A stretch of DNA of 64,000 nt from Bacteroidales bacterium (lineage in GTDB: Bacteria > Bacteroidota > Bacteroidia > Bacteroidales > UBA932): the NCBI GenBank assembly GCA_017558775.1, contig JAFYTP010000002.1, forward strand, positions 1 through 64,000, read 5' to 3'. The notes under the pieces were generated by a model. The model saw nothing but the letters and a program-made list of their open reading frames with translations, was not told the origin of the DNA and did not search any database. Below are positions 16,942 through 26,042 of the stretch, piece by piece. Made by a program: the position numbers and the translations under genes. Position 1 is the first letter of the stretch. The number at the start of each line of letters is the position of its first letter.

Positions 16942-18099
16942 TTATTTTATCAATACTGCAATCATCGCACCAGCGACGGCCTCGGAAGCGCCTGTTCCGC
17001 CCAGTTTTTCGCGGACTTCGGCGTAATCCGCAGCCATCCGGGCGCGATAGTTCTCATCCTCCAAAAGGCGGCGGACCTCCGTAACCAGGTTTTCCGGTGT
17101 CATATAGTTCTGCAGGAATTCCTTGAAAGCGGCGCGGTCGATGACCAGGTTTGCCAGGCTGATATATTTGATTTTGAGGATGATGCGCCCGATGAGATAG
17201 GTCAATGGCGCCGTCCGGTAACCCACGGCCTGGGGCGTGCCCAGCAGGGCCGCCTCCAGTGATGCCGTACCGGAATTGATGACGGCGGCCCGGGCATGGC
17301 GAAGAACGCCGTAAGTATCGCCGAAGACGAGACGGACGTAGTCCCCCGCCCCGGCGAGGTCGTAATCTTTCGGCGTCCGTCCCGGCGCGGCGGCGACAAC
17401 GAACTGCAGGTTCGCATATTCCGGCATCGCATGGAGCCGGGCGGCCATCTCCAGATACACCGGCATCATCGTCTTGATTTCACCGCTGCGGGAACCGGCG
17501 AGAAGCGCGACCATCGGCCTGTCCGGCAATCCGTGCCGGTCCAGGAAAGTTCCCCGCGTCTCCTGCAAGGCCGGAGAACGGTCCACCGCGTCGATGAGCG
17601 GATTCCCCTTATAAATGAAATCCACGCCCTTCCGGCGGAAATAGTCGATCTCGAACGGGAAGACGATGAAGAGTTTATCGACATACGCCTTCAGTTTCTT
17701 GATCCGGCTCTCCCGGGAGGCCCAGACCTTCGGAGCGATATACCAGAACACCTTGAAGCCGGCCTTGTGCGCAAATTCGGCGATGCGGAAGTTGAAGCCG
17801 GGATAGTCGATGAGAATGACCACATCCGGTTTCCACGCAGCGATATCTTCCTCGCAGGAGCGAACCCTTCCGAGCAGTTTCCGCGCCTGGACAAAGACTT
17901 CCCAGATGCCAATGACGGCACCTTCCCGGTAGTCCTTGACCAAACCCGTCCCGCTCTGGTGTTCCTTGTACACGGCATTCATCAACCCGCCGCCCCAGAA
18001 ACGCATATCCGCTTCGGGGTCGCGCGCGTACAGGCCGCGCATCAGGTTGGAGCCGTGCAGGTCACCCGAGGCTTCGCCGGCTACAAGGTAGTACTTCAT
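16942..18099 (-). CDS. lpxB: Lipid-A-disaccharide synthase
   Basis: A 385-residue GT19 glycosyltransferase joining UDP-2,3-diacylglucosamine and lipid X to make the lipid A disaccharide at the inner-membrane face. The N-terminus YLVAGEASGDLHGSNLM is diagnostic, with FWGGGLM and VILIDYPGFNFRIA following. The middle LLAGSRSGEIKTMMPVYLEMA and the later INSGTASLEAALLGTPQAVGYRT are the donor-binding parts. Length is normal. It overlaps surE by four bases and is followed by the lipoprotein/radical SAM set. Confidence 0.95.
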   Translation of the reverse strand: MKYYLVAGEASGDLHGSNLMRGLYARDPEADMRFWGGGLMNAVYKEHQSGTGLVKDYREGAVIGIWEVFVQARKLLGRVRSCEEDIAAWKPDVVILIDYPGFNFRIAEFAHKAGFKVFWYIAPKVWASRESRIKKLKAYVDKLFIVFPFEIDYFRRKGVDFIYKGNPLIDAVDRSPALQETRGTFLDRHGLPDRPMVALLAGSRSGEIKTMMPVYLEMAARLHAMPEYANLQFVVAAAPGRTPKDYDLAGAGDYVRLVFGDTYGVLRHARAAVINSGTASLEAALLGTPQAVGYRTAPLTYLIGRIILKIKYISLANLVIDRAAFKEFLQNYMTPENLVTEVRRLLEDENYRARMAADYAEVREKLGGTGASEAVAGAMIAVLIK

Positions 18100-18932
18100 A
18101 TCTGTTCCTGGAGATTCCTCAGACGTTTCAGTTCGTCGAAATCGGTTCTGTCGATGGCATTGGGCGTGATGGTGATCCAGCCTTCCTCGTTCAGGACGTG
18201 GTCGGCGTCCGGGGAGCCCTCGTCGTCATCGACAAAATCACCGATCATCATATAGGCGGTCTCCCCTTCCTCCAACGGCGGGAGATTCTCCTGCAAATGG
18301 AAACCAGTGTCCTCGTACACCTTCAGGCGCTCGGTGTCCCAGGGCTGGAATTCCCTGACCCAGTGGCCCTTGCCCTGACGGGCGAAGCAGATGCCCAGCA
18401 GGCGGTCGGGAGTCACGTCCGGGAAGTTAATGTTATAAAGGAGACCGTATTTTCCTTCCGGCCAGTTCTCAAGCAGGAAGCGCAGGATGCCCGGCAGGTA
18501 CTGTTCCACCAGGGAGAAGTCCGCGTCCGGGCGGAAGTTGCAAAGGGATACGCCGATGGCCTTGCAGCCGTTCAAGGCGCCTTCCTCCGTCGCACCGATG
18601 GTGGCAGAGTAGTTGGCGGCCGTCGCCGCGTTAGAGCCGTGGTTGATGCCGCAGATCACAAGGTCAGGATTGCGGCGCTCGTAGAAATATTCCAGGCCGA
18701 ACTTCACGCAGGAAGCCGGCGTCGCGTCCAGATAATACCATTTCCCGGGCCCCTCTTCCGGAAGAGCCTTATGGGCCAACCGCTTCATACCCAGCGAAAC
18801 AGCCATCGACATCGCGCTCTGGTGGTATTTCGGGGCGACGACCGTCACCTCCCCGAAACCGGCCATGACGCGGGCCAGGGCGTGGATTCCACCCGCCTTG
18901 TAGCCGTCGTCGTTGCTGATCAAAATCCGCAT
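18096..18932 (-). CDS. surE: 5'/3'-nucleotidase SurE
   Basis: A 278-residue SurE-family phosphatase. The metal-binding NDDG is in MRILISNDDGYKAGGI at the very N-terminus, and YHQSAMSMAVSL, TPASCVKFGLEY and CGINHGSNAATAANYSATIGATEEG are all typical. It dephosphorylates nucleoside monophosphates in the cytoplasm. The pairing surE-lpxB is common in Bacteroidota. A TATCTTTG element lies about 38 bases upstream. Confidence 0.93.
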   Translation of the reverse strand: MRILISNDDGYKAGGIHALARVMAGFGEVTVVAPKYHQSAMSMAVSLGMKRLAHKALPEEGPGKWYYLDATPASCVKFGLEYFYERRNPDLVICGINHGSNAATAANYSATIGATEEGALNGCKAIGVSLCNFRPDADFSLVEQYLPGILRFLLENWPEGKYGLLYNINFPDVTPDRLLGICFARQGKGHWVREFQPWDTERLKVYEDTGFHLQENLPPLEEGETAYMMIGDFVDDDEGSPDADHVLNEEGWITITPNAIDRTDFDELKRLRNLQEQI

Positions 18933-18969
18933 AAAAACTATTTTTAAAAAAATTATTTATTTCTTTCTG

Positions 18970-18977
18970 CAAAGATA
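18970..18977 (-). promoter_or_regulatory. -7 promoter element for surE-lpxB
   Basis: TATCTTTG on the minus strand, 38 bases before the surE ATG, divergent from the gapA element at 19000-19007. No -33 TTTG at standard spacing. Confidence 0.45.
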
Positions 18978-18999
18978 CGGATTTCTCCCATTTTTTTCG

Positions 19000-19007
19000 T
19001 AAATTTG
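19000..19007 (+). promoter_or_regulatory. -7 promoter element for gapA
   Basis: TAAATTTG matches TAnnTTTG. It lies 67 bases upstream of the gapA ATG at 19074. No clear -33 element. Confidence 0.5.
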
Positions 19008-19073
19008 CAGCGCCTTCGGACGAAAAGCCGAAGCGTTTGATTGGAAAACATTTAACTTTTATCCAAGTTCATC

Positions 19074-20141
19074 ATGAATAGAATTGCTATCAACGGTTTT
19101 GGCCGTATCGGTCGTCTGGCGTTCCGTCAGATGTTCGAAGCTGATGGTTACGAAGTCGTCGCCATCAATGACCTCACAAGCCCCAAAATGCTTGCTCACC
19201 TTCTGAAGTACGACACCGCCCAGGGTGGTTTCGCCGGCAAGTTCGGTGAAGGAAAGCACACGGTGGATTACAAGGACGCCGTCCTCGCCGAAGACGGTAA
19301 GACTGTTGTCACCCCCGGTTCCATCATCGTGGACGGCAAGGAAATCACCATCTACGCGAAGCCCAATGCTGCTGAGCTCCCTTGGGGCGAACTCAATGTC
19401 GACGTCGTCCTCGAGTGCACCGGTTTCTACACCTCCAAGGCTAAGGCCTCCGCTCACATCCAGGCTGGCGCGAAGAAGGTTGTCATCTCCGCTCCTGCGG
19501 GCAACGACCTCCCTACCATCGTCTACAACACCAACCATAAGACCCTGACCCCGGCTGACACCGTGATCAGCGCCGCTTCCTGCACCACCAACTGCCTCGC
19601 CCCGATGGCCGACGCTCTCAACAAGTACGCTCCCATCCAGAGCGGTATCATGAGCACCATCCACGCCTACACCGGCGACCAGATGATCCTCGACGGTCCT
19701 CAGCGCAAGGGTGACCTCCGCCGCAGCCGTGCGGGTGCCTGCAACATCGTCCCGAACTCCACCGGCGCCGCCAAGGCCATCGGTCTCGTCATTCCTGAAC
19801 TGAACGGCAAGCTCATCGGTAGCGCCCAGCGTATCCCCACCCCCACCGGTTCCACCACCATCCTGGTCGCCGTCGTGAAGGGTAAGGATGTCACCGTCGA
19901 CGGCATCAACGCCGCGATGAAGGCCGCCGCCAACGAGTCCTTCGGTTACACCGAGGATCAGATCGTCAGCTCCGATATCATCGGCATGAAGTTCGGTTCC
20001 CTGTTCGATGCCACCCAGACCATGGTCTCCAAGATCGACGACGACACCTATCAGGTTCAGGTCGTCTCCTGGTACGACAACGAGAACTCCTACACTTCCC
20101 AGATGGTCCGCACCATCAAGTACCTCGCCGAACTCAAGTAA
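19074..20141 (+). CDS. gapA: Glyceraldehyde-3-phosphate dehydrogenase
   Basis: A 355-residue glycolytic enzyme oxidising glyceraldehyde 3-phosphate with NAD+ and phosphate. The NAD-binding start is [13 protein letters not shown]; the catalytic Cys170 is in [17 protein letters not shown], followed by HAYTGDQ and [33 protein letters not shown] closes the catalytic domain. It is about 20 residues longer than typical GAPDH because of an insertion near residues 65-85 ([18 protein letters not shown]). Codon use is strongly biased, as in a highly expressed gene. It is monocistronic with its own terminator. Confidence 0.97.
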   Translation: MNRIAINGFGRIGRLAFRQMFEADGYEVVAINDLTSPKMLAHLLKYDTAQGGFAGKFGEGKHTVDYKDAVLAEDGKTVVTPGSIIVDGKEITIYAKPNAAELPWGELNVDVVLECTGFYTSKAKASAHIQAGAKKVVISAPAGNDLPTIVYNTNHKTLTPADTVISAASCTTNCLAPMADALNKYAPIQSGIMSTIHAYTGDQMILDGPQRKGDLRRSRAGACNIVPNSTGAAKAIGLVIPELNGKLIGSAQRIPTPTGSTTILVAVVKGKDVTVDGINAAMKAAANESFGYTEDQIVSSDIIGMKFGSLFDATQTMVSKIDDDTYQVQVVSWYDNENSYTSQMVRTIKYLAELK

Positions 20142-20182
20142 GTCAGGCACTTTCGAAGCGAACTCCATCCGGAGTAAGTCTC

Positions 20183-20216
20183 AAAGCAGGTTCCATTCGG
20201 GACCTGCTTCTTTTTT
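20183..20216 (+). terminator. Rho-independent terminator of gapA
   Basis: AAGCAGGTTCC pairs with GGGACCTGCTT (one G-T pair), loop ATTC, followed after one C by six T at 20211-20216. Confidence 0.85.
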
Positions 20217-20269
20217 GCGTGAATTATAGAAAATTTTTTATGAATTTACAGAATATAAAAAATATTTTT

Positions 20270-20277
20270 TATATTTG
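20270..20277 (+). promoter_or_regulatory. -7 promoter element for the OmpA-family gene
   Basis: TATATTTG in an AT-rich stretch, 31 bases before the ATG at 20309. No exact -33 TTTG. Confidence 0.5.
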
Positions 20278-20308
20278 CGAGCAGAAAACCCAAACAATAA
20301 CACTAGAT

Positions 20309-21406
20309 ATGAAGAAACTTACCCTCGTATTGGCCCTTCTGGCCGCATTCTCCTTTGCGGCAAAGGCCCAGGACTTCACGCCTTACCCTTACATCCAGCT
20401 CCAAGGCGGCGCCTCCTACGACTTCGGTGATGCCAGTTTCACCGAGCTACTATCCCCGGCTGCCCAAATCGCCGTCGGCTATCAGTTCGTCGACTGCTGG
20501 TCCCTCCGATTCGCCGTGAACGGCTGGCAGGCCAAGCACACCTCCTGGCAGACAGAATCCCTATACAGGTACAATTTCGTCCAGCCCAATCTGGACTTGA
20601 TTCTTGATTGGACTGCCGGTTTCTTAGGTTGGCGGCCCGATCGTCCCGTCAGCGTGTACACGCTCTTCGGAGCGGGCGCCGGCATTGGCCTGGAGAATCA
20701 GAAAGCGAACGACCTCGCCGCTGCCGGTGAGTCCTTCGAGCACCTCTGGAATCCCGTAAAGCCTTTCTGGAACCTTCGCTCCGGCATAGGTACCGACATC
20801 CGGCTGACCGACCGGGTGGCCTTGAACCTGGAATTCGACGCCCAGTACTATCCCGACTCCTTCAACTCCCGGGAGAATCGCAAAGTCGGATCCAGCCCCG
20901 ATTACCATTTCGTCCTCCTCGGCGGCCTGAAATTCAACCTGGGCTGGAGACCGAAGAAGGTCGCCCCCGCCCCGGTCAATACCTATAATCCCGCACCGGC
21001 CCCGAAACCCGCACCCAAGCCGGAGCCCAAGAAGGAAGAACCTAAAAAGGAGTATCAGCCCGAACCCGCGAAGCCCGTCGTCATTGAAAAGGGCGCCGAT
21101 GTGGACATCTTCTTCGACCTGAACAAGTCCGTCATCCGCGATGACCAGGTTCCTACCTTGAACCAGCTCGTCAGCTTTATGCGCAGCAACCCGGACGCCA
21201 AGGTCAAGCTGGACGGCTATGCCGACCGCGGCACCGGCACCCCTGACATCAACCAGACGCTTTCCGAACAGCGCGTGATGGCAGTCCGTCAGTTCCTCGT
21301 GACCCGCGGCATCAACGCCGACCGCATCTCCACCGCCGCCCACGGCGACACGGTCCAGCCCTTCACCGGCGAAAAGAACCGCGCCGTCACCTGCCGGATC
21401 CGATAA
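20309..21406 (+). CDS. OmpA-family outer-membrane protein
   Basis: A 365-residue envelope protein. The start at 20309 gives the signal peptide MKKLTLVLALLAAFSFAAKA followed by Gln; an upstream extension was rejected as noncoding. Residues about 25-215 form a beta-barrel with aromatic-ended strands (SFTELLSPAAQIAVGYQFV, YHFVLLGGLKFNLGW). A Pro/Lys/Glu-rich linker (about 220-260) crosses the periplasm. The C-terminal OmpA domain (about 265-365) has VDIFFDLNKSVIRDDQ, VKLDGYADRGTGTPDIN and LSEQRVMAVRQFLV and binds peptidoglycan. It probably anchors the outer membrane to the wall. It has its own terminator. Confidence 0.9.
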   Translation: MKKLTLVLALLAAFSFAAKAQDFTPYPYIQLQGGASYDFGDASFTELLSPAAQIAVGYQFVDCWSLRFAVNGWQAKHTSWQTESLYRYNFVQPNLDLILDWTAGFLGWRPDRPVSVYTLFGAGAGIGLENQKANDLAAAGESFEHLWNPVKPFWNLRSGIGTDIRLTDRVALNLEFDAQYYPDSFNSRENRKVGSSPDYHFVLLGGLKFNLGWRPKKVAPAPVNTYNPAPAPKPAPKPEPKKEEPKKEYQPEPAKPVVIEKGADVDIFFDLNKSVIRDDQVPTLNQLVSFMRSNPDAKVKLDGYADRGTGTPDINQTLSEQRVMAVRQFLVTRGINADRISTAAHGDTVQPFTGEKNRAVTCRIR

Positions 21407-21424
21407 TCCTGTACCTAGAAATAG

Positions 21425-21457
21425 AAAAGGCGGGTCGCTTGTGCGATCCGCCTTTTT
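21425..21457. terminator. Bidirectional terminator
   Basis: AAAAGGCGGGTCGC and GCGATCCGCCTTTT pair across a TTGT loop; T-runs are present on both strands. It separates the OmpA gene (plus) from yggS (minus). Confidence 0.85.
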
Positions 21458-21472
21458 CTTGAGCCGTTCCGT

Positions 21473-22162
21473 TCAATATTCCCGCGGCCCAAAAATGTCT
21501 GTGCCAATACGAACCATGGTGGCGCCATGCTTGACGGCCAGCGGCCAGTCCCCGGACATACCGATGGAAAGCTCCGTGAAGGTCTCCGCCAATTCCGGAT
21601 ACTCCGCCCGAATACGGTTGAACAAGGCCTCAATCCGTGCAAAATCCGCCTCAATCACCGCCTCATCCTCCGTATTCGTCGCCATACCCATCAATCCTCT
21701 AATACGGACATTGCACATTCCAGACGGTGAGGCGGTTTCTGAAGGAATACCCTTACCGGCCTCTATAATCGACAGAATATCCTCTTCACTGAATCCGTGT
21801 TTGGTCTCCTCAGCACCAAGATGAAGTTCCAGAAGGATATCGACAATCTTGTCATTGTCTCTCCCCCATTTGTCAATTGCCTCCAGAAGATGGAGTGAGT
21901 CCACGGACTGGACCAGGGAGACGTATGGGAGGACGAGTTTGAGCTTGTTGGTCTGGAGGTGGCCAATGAAGTGCCATTCGACGTCGGAGGGCATCTGGGG
22001 CACCTTGGCGGCCAGTTCCTGGGGGCGGTTCTCGCCGAAGAGACGCTGGCCCGCGTCGTAGGCCTCCATCAGGCGGTCGACCGGGTGGAATTTGGAAACT
22101 GCCACCAGTTTGACACCTGATGGCAGTTTCGCATAAAGGGATTTGAGGTTATCGCCTACCAT
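21473..22162 (-). CDS. yggS: YggS-family pyridoxal-phosphate homeostasis protein
   Basis: A 229-residue single-domain PLP protein (PLPBP family) involved in vitamin B6 and amino/keto acid balance. The start at 22162 gives MVGDNLKSLYAKLPSGV. The PLP lysine is in VAVSKFHPV, and FGENRPQEL, WHFIGHLQTNKLK, SVDSLHLL, GLMGMATNT and LSIGMSGDWPLAVKHGATMVRIGTDIFG are all family marks. It overlaps the 3' end of yidC by 14 bases and is the last gene of a DUF349-yidC-yggS run. Confidence 0.93.
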   Translation of the reverse strand: MVGDNLKSLYAKLPSGVKLVAVSKFHPVDRLMEAYDAGQRLFGENRPQELAAKVPQMPSDVEWHFIGHLQTNKLKLVLPYVSLVQSVDSLHLLEAIDKWGRDNDKIVDILLELHLGAEETKHGFSEEDILSIIEAGKGIPSETASPSGMCNVRIRGLMGMATNTEDEAVIEADFARIEALFNRIRAEYPELAETFTELSIGMSGDWPLAVKHGATMVRIGTDIFGPREY

Positions 22163-24020
22163 TCTTCTTGGCCTGCTGTTTCTGCATTTCACGCTGCATC
22201 TTCTGGGCCTCTTCCAGGCGCTGCTGCCACTTGGACTTGGGCGCGGGCTTGCCTTCGGCGGCCTTCAGCTTCGCAAGGATCTCTTCCGGATGGACAAACC
22301 ACTTCTTGATCACCCAGGTCTCCACCATCGTGATGAGGTTGGAGAGGAGGTAGTAGTAGCTCAAACCGGAGGAGAGGTTGTTACAGATGAAGAACATCAT
22401 GATCGGCATCATATAGAGGCTCATCACCTGCATCATCTTCGCGTTCGGATCGTCGCCGACACTCTGATTCCGCATCGTCACGCGGGAATAGAAGAACATC
22501 GACACGGCCATCAGGAGGGCGAACAGGGAGATGTGGTCCATGCCGAAGACGCTCGTACCCCAGTGGATCACGTCGTCATAGGCGGACAGGTCCTCGGCCC
22601 ACAGGAAGTTCTGCTGACGCAGCTGGATGGAGGCCGGGAAGAAACGGAACATCGCCCACAGGATCGGGAACTGGAGGAGCATCGGGAGGCAGCCTCCCAT
22701 CATTGACACGCCGGCTTTCTTGTATAGCTCCATCGTCGCCTGCTGTTTCTTCATCGCGTCTTCCTGCTTGGGATACTTGGCGTTGATCTTGTCGATCTCC
22801 GGCTTCAGAACCTGCATCTTCGAGGTCGAAGAAAGGCTCTTGTAGGCGAAAGGAAGGACGACGATCTTGATGAAGATGGTCATCAAGAGGATGATGAGGC
22901 CAAAGCTCTTGATGAACTTGCTCAGCCAGTCGAACAGCGGGATAATCACCCACTTGGTAATCAGGCCGACAACGCGGCCGCCCAGTGGAATCACCTTCTC
23001 GTAAGCGTGGTCATAAGCCTTGAGGCCCTTGTAGTTGTTGGGACCAAAGTAGAACTCGAAGGGAATGTCGATACGCGGAGAACCCGGCTGGATGTCCGCC
23101 CGCATGGAAGCGGCGCAAGCCATCAGATTATGGTCGGGATCGTCCTTGCCGAGAAAGTCAATGGAGAACTCGCCGTAGGTGAAGTCCTTCGGAGCCCGCA
23201 TGATGGCGGAGAAGAACTGCTGCTGGAAGGCGAACCATTCAATCTTGTTGTCGAAGCGCTTGTTGCCCTTGCGGCCGTTGCCGATGTTCTCCGGCTTCTT
23301 GTCGTCCGGGAAGTAGTAGTTCAGGCGGGAGTACTGGCTCTCGTTCTTGTAACCCTTCTCCATGCGAGGAATGACAGCCTCGAAGTCCACGTCGATGTTG
23401 CCCACGTTGCGCGGGATCAGGTTCTCCATGTTCACGAAGGAAAGGGTCTGGTTCACCGAGTAGGAATCCTTCACGAGCGTGTAGGTTTCCTCGATGTAAC
23501 CGCCGCCCGAGAACGGGAGGCGCATCACGACGGTGGAGTCCGTGGAAGCCGCGGCGACGTACTCGAAGTTGAACTTACGGGTATCGACAGCCGTAGGGGC
23601 ATACACCACGAAGCCCAGCTGGGACTTTCCTTCCTGAAGGATGTAGAGATCCTCCTTGTTATAGGTCTGGTAGTCCTTCACGCGCACGCTGAGCGGCTGG
23701 GCGCCCATCGTGGTGAAGACCACCGCGAGTTTTTCATTTTCAAGGGTGACGGTCTGCGCCTCGGCGTTGGCGGCGGCGTTCAGCAAGGAATCGCTGTACA
23801 CCGCGGCCTGCACCGGCAGGGCGGCGACGACCGTATCCTCCGGATGCTCGGCCAGGTATGCGGCGCGGATGCTGTCCTGCCGGGCGGCCTCGACGGCGGC
23901 CAGGGAGTCCAGCTGCGCCTGCCACTCCATCTGCTTCCGGGCCTGCCGGCTCTGGTAGCCGAAGAAGCCGATGAAAAGCAGGGTGATCAGGACCCATCCG
24001 ATAATTGAGTTTCTATCCAT
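22149..24020 (-). CDS. yidC: Membrane protein insertase YidC
   Basis: A 623-residue inner-membrane insertase (Oxa1 superfamily, long Gram-negative form). An N-terminal span (IIGWVLITLLFIGFFGYQS) anchors a large periplasmic P1 domain (about 60-345). The conserved 60-kDa domain follows: GLITKWVIIPLFDWLSKF, IVVLPFAYKSLSSTSKMQVLKPEI, MMGGCLPMLLQFPILWAMFRFF and MPIMMFFICNNLSSGLSYYYLLSNL. The C-terminus is a basic cytoplasmic tail ending QQAKKNGRR. It inserts membrane proteins with or without SecYEG. Confidence 0.96.
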   Translation of the reverse strand: MDRNSIIGWVLITLLFIGFFGYQSRQARKQMEWQAQLDSLAAVEAARQDSIRAAYLAEHPEDTVVAALPVQAAVYSDSLLNAAANAEAQTVTLENEKLAVVFTTMGAQPLSVRVKDYQTYNKEDLYILQEGKSQLGFVVYAPTAVDTRKFNFEYVAAASTDSTVVMRLPFSGGGYIEETYTLVKDSYSVNQTLSFVNMENLIPRNVGNIDVDFEAVIPRMEKGYKNESQYSRLNYYFPDDKKPENIGNGRKGNKRFDNKIEWFAFQQQFFSAIMRAPKDFTYGEFSIDFLGKDDPDHNLMACAASMRADIQPGSPRIDIPFEFYFGPNNYKGLKAYDHAYEKVIPLGGRVVGLITKWVIIPLFDWLSKFIKSFGLIILLMTIFIKIVVLPFAYKSLSSTSKMQVLKPEIDKINAKYPKQEDAMKKQQATMELYKKAGVSMMGGCLPMLLQFPILWAMFRFFPASIQLRQQNFLWAEDLSAYDDVIHWGTSVFGMDHISLFALLMAVSMFFYSRVTMRNQSVGDDPNAKMMQVMSLYMMPIMMFFICNNLSSGLSYYYLLSNLITMVETWVIKKWFVHPEEILAKLKAAEGKPAPKSKWQQRLEEAQKMQREMQKQQAKKNGRR

Positions 24021-24023
24021 AGG

Positions 24024-25946
24024 CTATTCGCTCTGCTCCTCTTCCTTCTCCTTCGAAACCAGTTCGCGGATCTGCGCCTCCAGCTGCTTGAGTTCTTCCT
24101 TCGCAGCGTCGATGCGCTCCTGCATCTGGGCCTTGAGCTGCTCGGCGCCCTTGGACAGGCCGAAGAAGCCGATGTTGTTCTCGTAGGTCTGGATGTCCTG
24201 CTGGAGCTGGTTGTACTTCTGGGTGAGCTTGTCCTTCTCGGTGAGCGGCGCGTTGCGGCGCGGCTCACGGACAGGGCCACGGCCGCCATCGCGGCGTCCG
24301 CCCCGGTTGAAGTCGGGGAACTTGGCCTGCATGGCGGCGCGGTAAGCGGCGCCCACGGCCTCCTTCTCCTTGAACGGGACGAAACCGATGGCACCCCAGC
24401 GCTCGGCGAAACCGCGGGCGGCTTCAGTATCAGCCTCCGCATCGACGGAGACATAGGCCTCGATTTCCTCGATGAGGGCGCGCTTGGCCTTCAGGTTGCC
24501 GTAGTAGTCGTTCTCGGGCTTGCTCTGCTTGTCACGCTCGTTGAAAAAGGCGTCGCAGGCGGCGCGGAAGCGCTTCCACAGCTGCTCGGACTTCTTGCGA
24601 GGCACGGCGCCGATCTCCTTCCACTGCTTCTGGAGGTCGATCAGGGCGTCGGAGGTCTTCTTCCAGTCGGTGCTGTCCTTCAGGGCCTCAGCCTGCTCGA
24701 TCAGGGCGAGTTTCTTCGCCATGTTGTCGTTCATGCTGTCCTTGAACTCGTTGTAGTACTCGCGCTTGCGGCTGAAGAAAGCGTCGCAGGCGGCGCGGAA
24801 GCGGTCGTACACCTTCTGGTTGTCCTTGCGGGTGGCGAAACCGATCTTGCGCCATTCGGCCTGGATACCCTCAATCTCCTTGGAGAGGGCGTTCCACTGG
24901 TTGGAGGAAGTGATCTCCTGGGCGGCGATGGCCTCGACCTTCTCGCAGAGGGCGGTCTTCGCCTCGAGGTTCGCGGCGTGCTGCTCCTTGAGGCCTTCGA
25001 AATGGGCCTGGTACTTCTTGTTGATGACGGCGGTGGCGGCGCGGAAGCGCTCCCAGATGGAGTCGCGGAATTCCTTGGCCACGGGGCCGTATTCCTTCCA
25101 CTGCTCGTGGAGTTTCTGGAGCTCCTTGAAGGCGCCCACGACGTCCTCGCTCTCGGCGAGGGCCTCGGCCTGCTCGCAGAACTCGGTCTTGGCCTCGAGG
25201 TTCTTGCGGAAATCCAGGTCGCGGAGTTCGCGGTTGATCTGCACCAGGTCGTAGAACTTCTCCACATAGAGCTGGTAGGTGTCGTTGATGTCGCGGAAGT
25301 TCTGCTGCGGGACCGGACCGGTCTCGCGCCAGCGGTTCTGGATCTCGCGGAACTTCGGGAAGGCGTCCTTCATGTCGCCCTGCTCCTCGACGAGGGCCTT
25401 CAGGTCCTCGATGATCGCCTGCTTCTTGGCGAGGTTGTCCTCGCGCTCGGCGTCGAGCTGGCGGTTGTACTCGGCGCGCTCTTTCTTATAGGTATTGTAG
25501 AGGGACTTGAAGCCCGCCTCGATGGCGGCGAACGGGCTCACGGCCTCGCTCACCAGCGGCTCGGTGGCAGGTTCCTCCACGGTTTCGGCATCGGGTTCTT
25601 CGACCGTCGCGTCCTCGCCGGCCTCCGCCTTTTCGCGGGAGAGCCGCTTGTAGAAGGCGGACTTCAGGGCCTCAGCCTCCTTGGAACGCTTCATGCGGTC
25701 TGCGCTTTCCGTCAGTTCCTGGAACAGTCCAGAGAGTTCGGCCAGGGTCTTGTCGCCATAGTTGACGACGGTCTCCTTGACCTCCTCGGCAGCCTCCTTC
25801 ACTTCCTCGACCTTTTCCTCCACGGCTTCCACGGTCTCCTCCACAACCTCCTTCACTTCTTCGACGACCTCCTGGGACGTTTCCTGTGCTACATCTGCGG
25901 TCTCGATGACGGTCTCGACGACCTCAGGCTTCATTTCTTCACTCAT
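24024..25946 (-). CDS. DUF349 domain protein
   Basis: A 640-residue cytoplasmic protein. The ATG at 25946 (MSEEMKPEV) was chosen because the longer open frame runs antisense through trmD. Residues 1-65 are a Glu/Val-rich, probably coiled region. From about residue 180 there are at least five DUF349 repeats, visible as recurring W.E.G.VP/APRK....W.RFRAACDAFF-like blocks (FREIQNRWRETGPVPQQNF, WKEYGPVAKEFRDSIWERFRA, QWKEIGAVPRKKSEQLWKRF). The C-terminus is another coiled segment. Molecular function is unknown; relatives are widespread in Bacteroidota. yidC follows with a three-base gap. Confidence 0.85.
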   Translation of the reverse strand: MSEEMKPEVVETVIETADVAQETSQEVVEEVKEVVEETVEAVEEKVEEVKEAAEEVKETVVNYGDKTLAELSGLFQELTESADRMKRSKEAEALKSAFYKRLSREKAEAGEDATVEEPDAETVEEPATEPLVSEAVSPFAAIEAGFKSLYNTYKKERAEYNRQLDAEREDNLAKKQAIIEDLKALVEEQGDMKDAFPKFREIQNRWRETGPVPQQNFRDINDTYQLYVEKFYDLVQINRELRDLDFRKNLEAKTEFCEQAEALAESEDVVGAFKELQKLHEQWKEYGPVAKEFRDSIWERFRAATAVINKKYQAHFEGLKEQHAANLEAKTALCEKVEAIAAQEITSSNQWNALSKEIEGIQAEWRKIGFATRKDNQKVYDRFRAACDAFFSRKREYYNEFKDSMNDNMAKKLALIEQAEALKDSTDWKKTSDALIDLQKQWKEIGAVPRKKSEQLWKRFRAACDAFFNERDKQSKPENDYYGNLKAKRALIEEIEAYVSVDAEADTEAARGFAERWGAIGFVPFKEKEAVGAAYRAAMQAKFPDFNRGGRRDGGRGPVREPRRNAPLTEKDKLTQKYNQLQQDIQTYENNIGFFGLSKGAEQLKAQMQERIDAAKEELKQLEAQIRELVSKEKEEEQSE

Positions 25947-25982
25947 AGTAAAATGGTGTTCAAAAGTTAAACATACAGAACG

Positions 25983-25990
25983 CAAATATA
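25983..25990 (-). promoter_or_regulatory. -7 promoter element for DUF349-yidC-yggS
   Basis: TATATTTG on the minus strand, 37 bases before the ATG at 25946, divergent from the trmD element. Confidence 0.5.
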
Positions 25991-26012
25991 ACAATTTTTC
26001 GACAATTAATAT

Positions 26013-26020
26013 TACATTTG
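26013..26020 (+). promoter_or_regulatory. -7 promoter element for trmD
   Basis: TACATTTG matches TAnnTTTG, 23 bases before the trmD ATG at 26043. Confidence 0.55.
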
Positions 26021-26042
26021 CAGGACCGAAACGAAATAATCC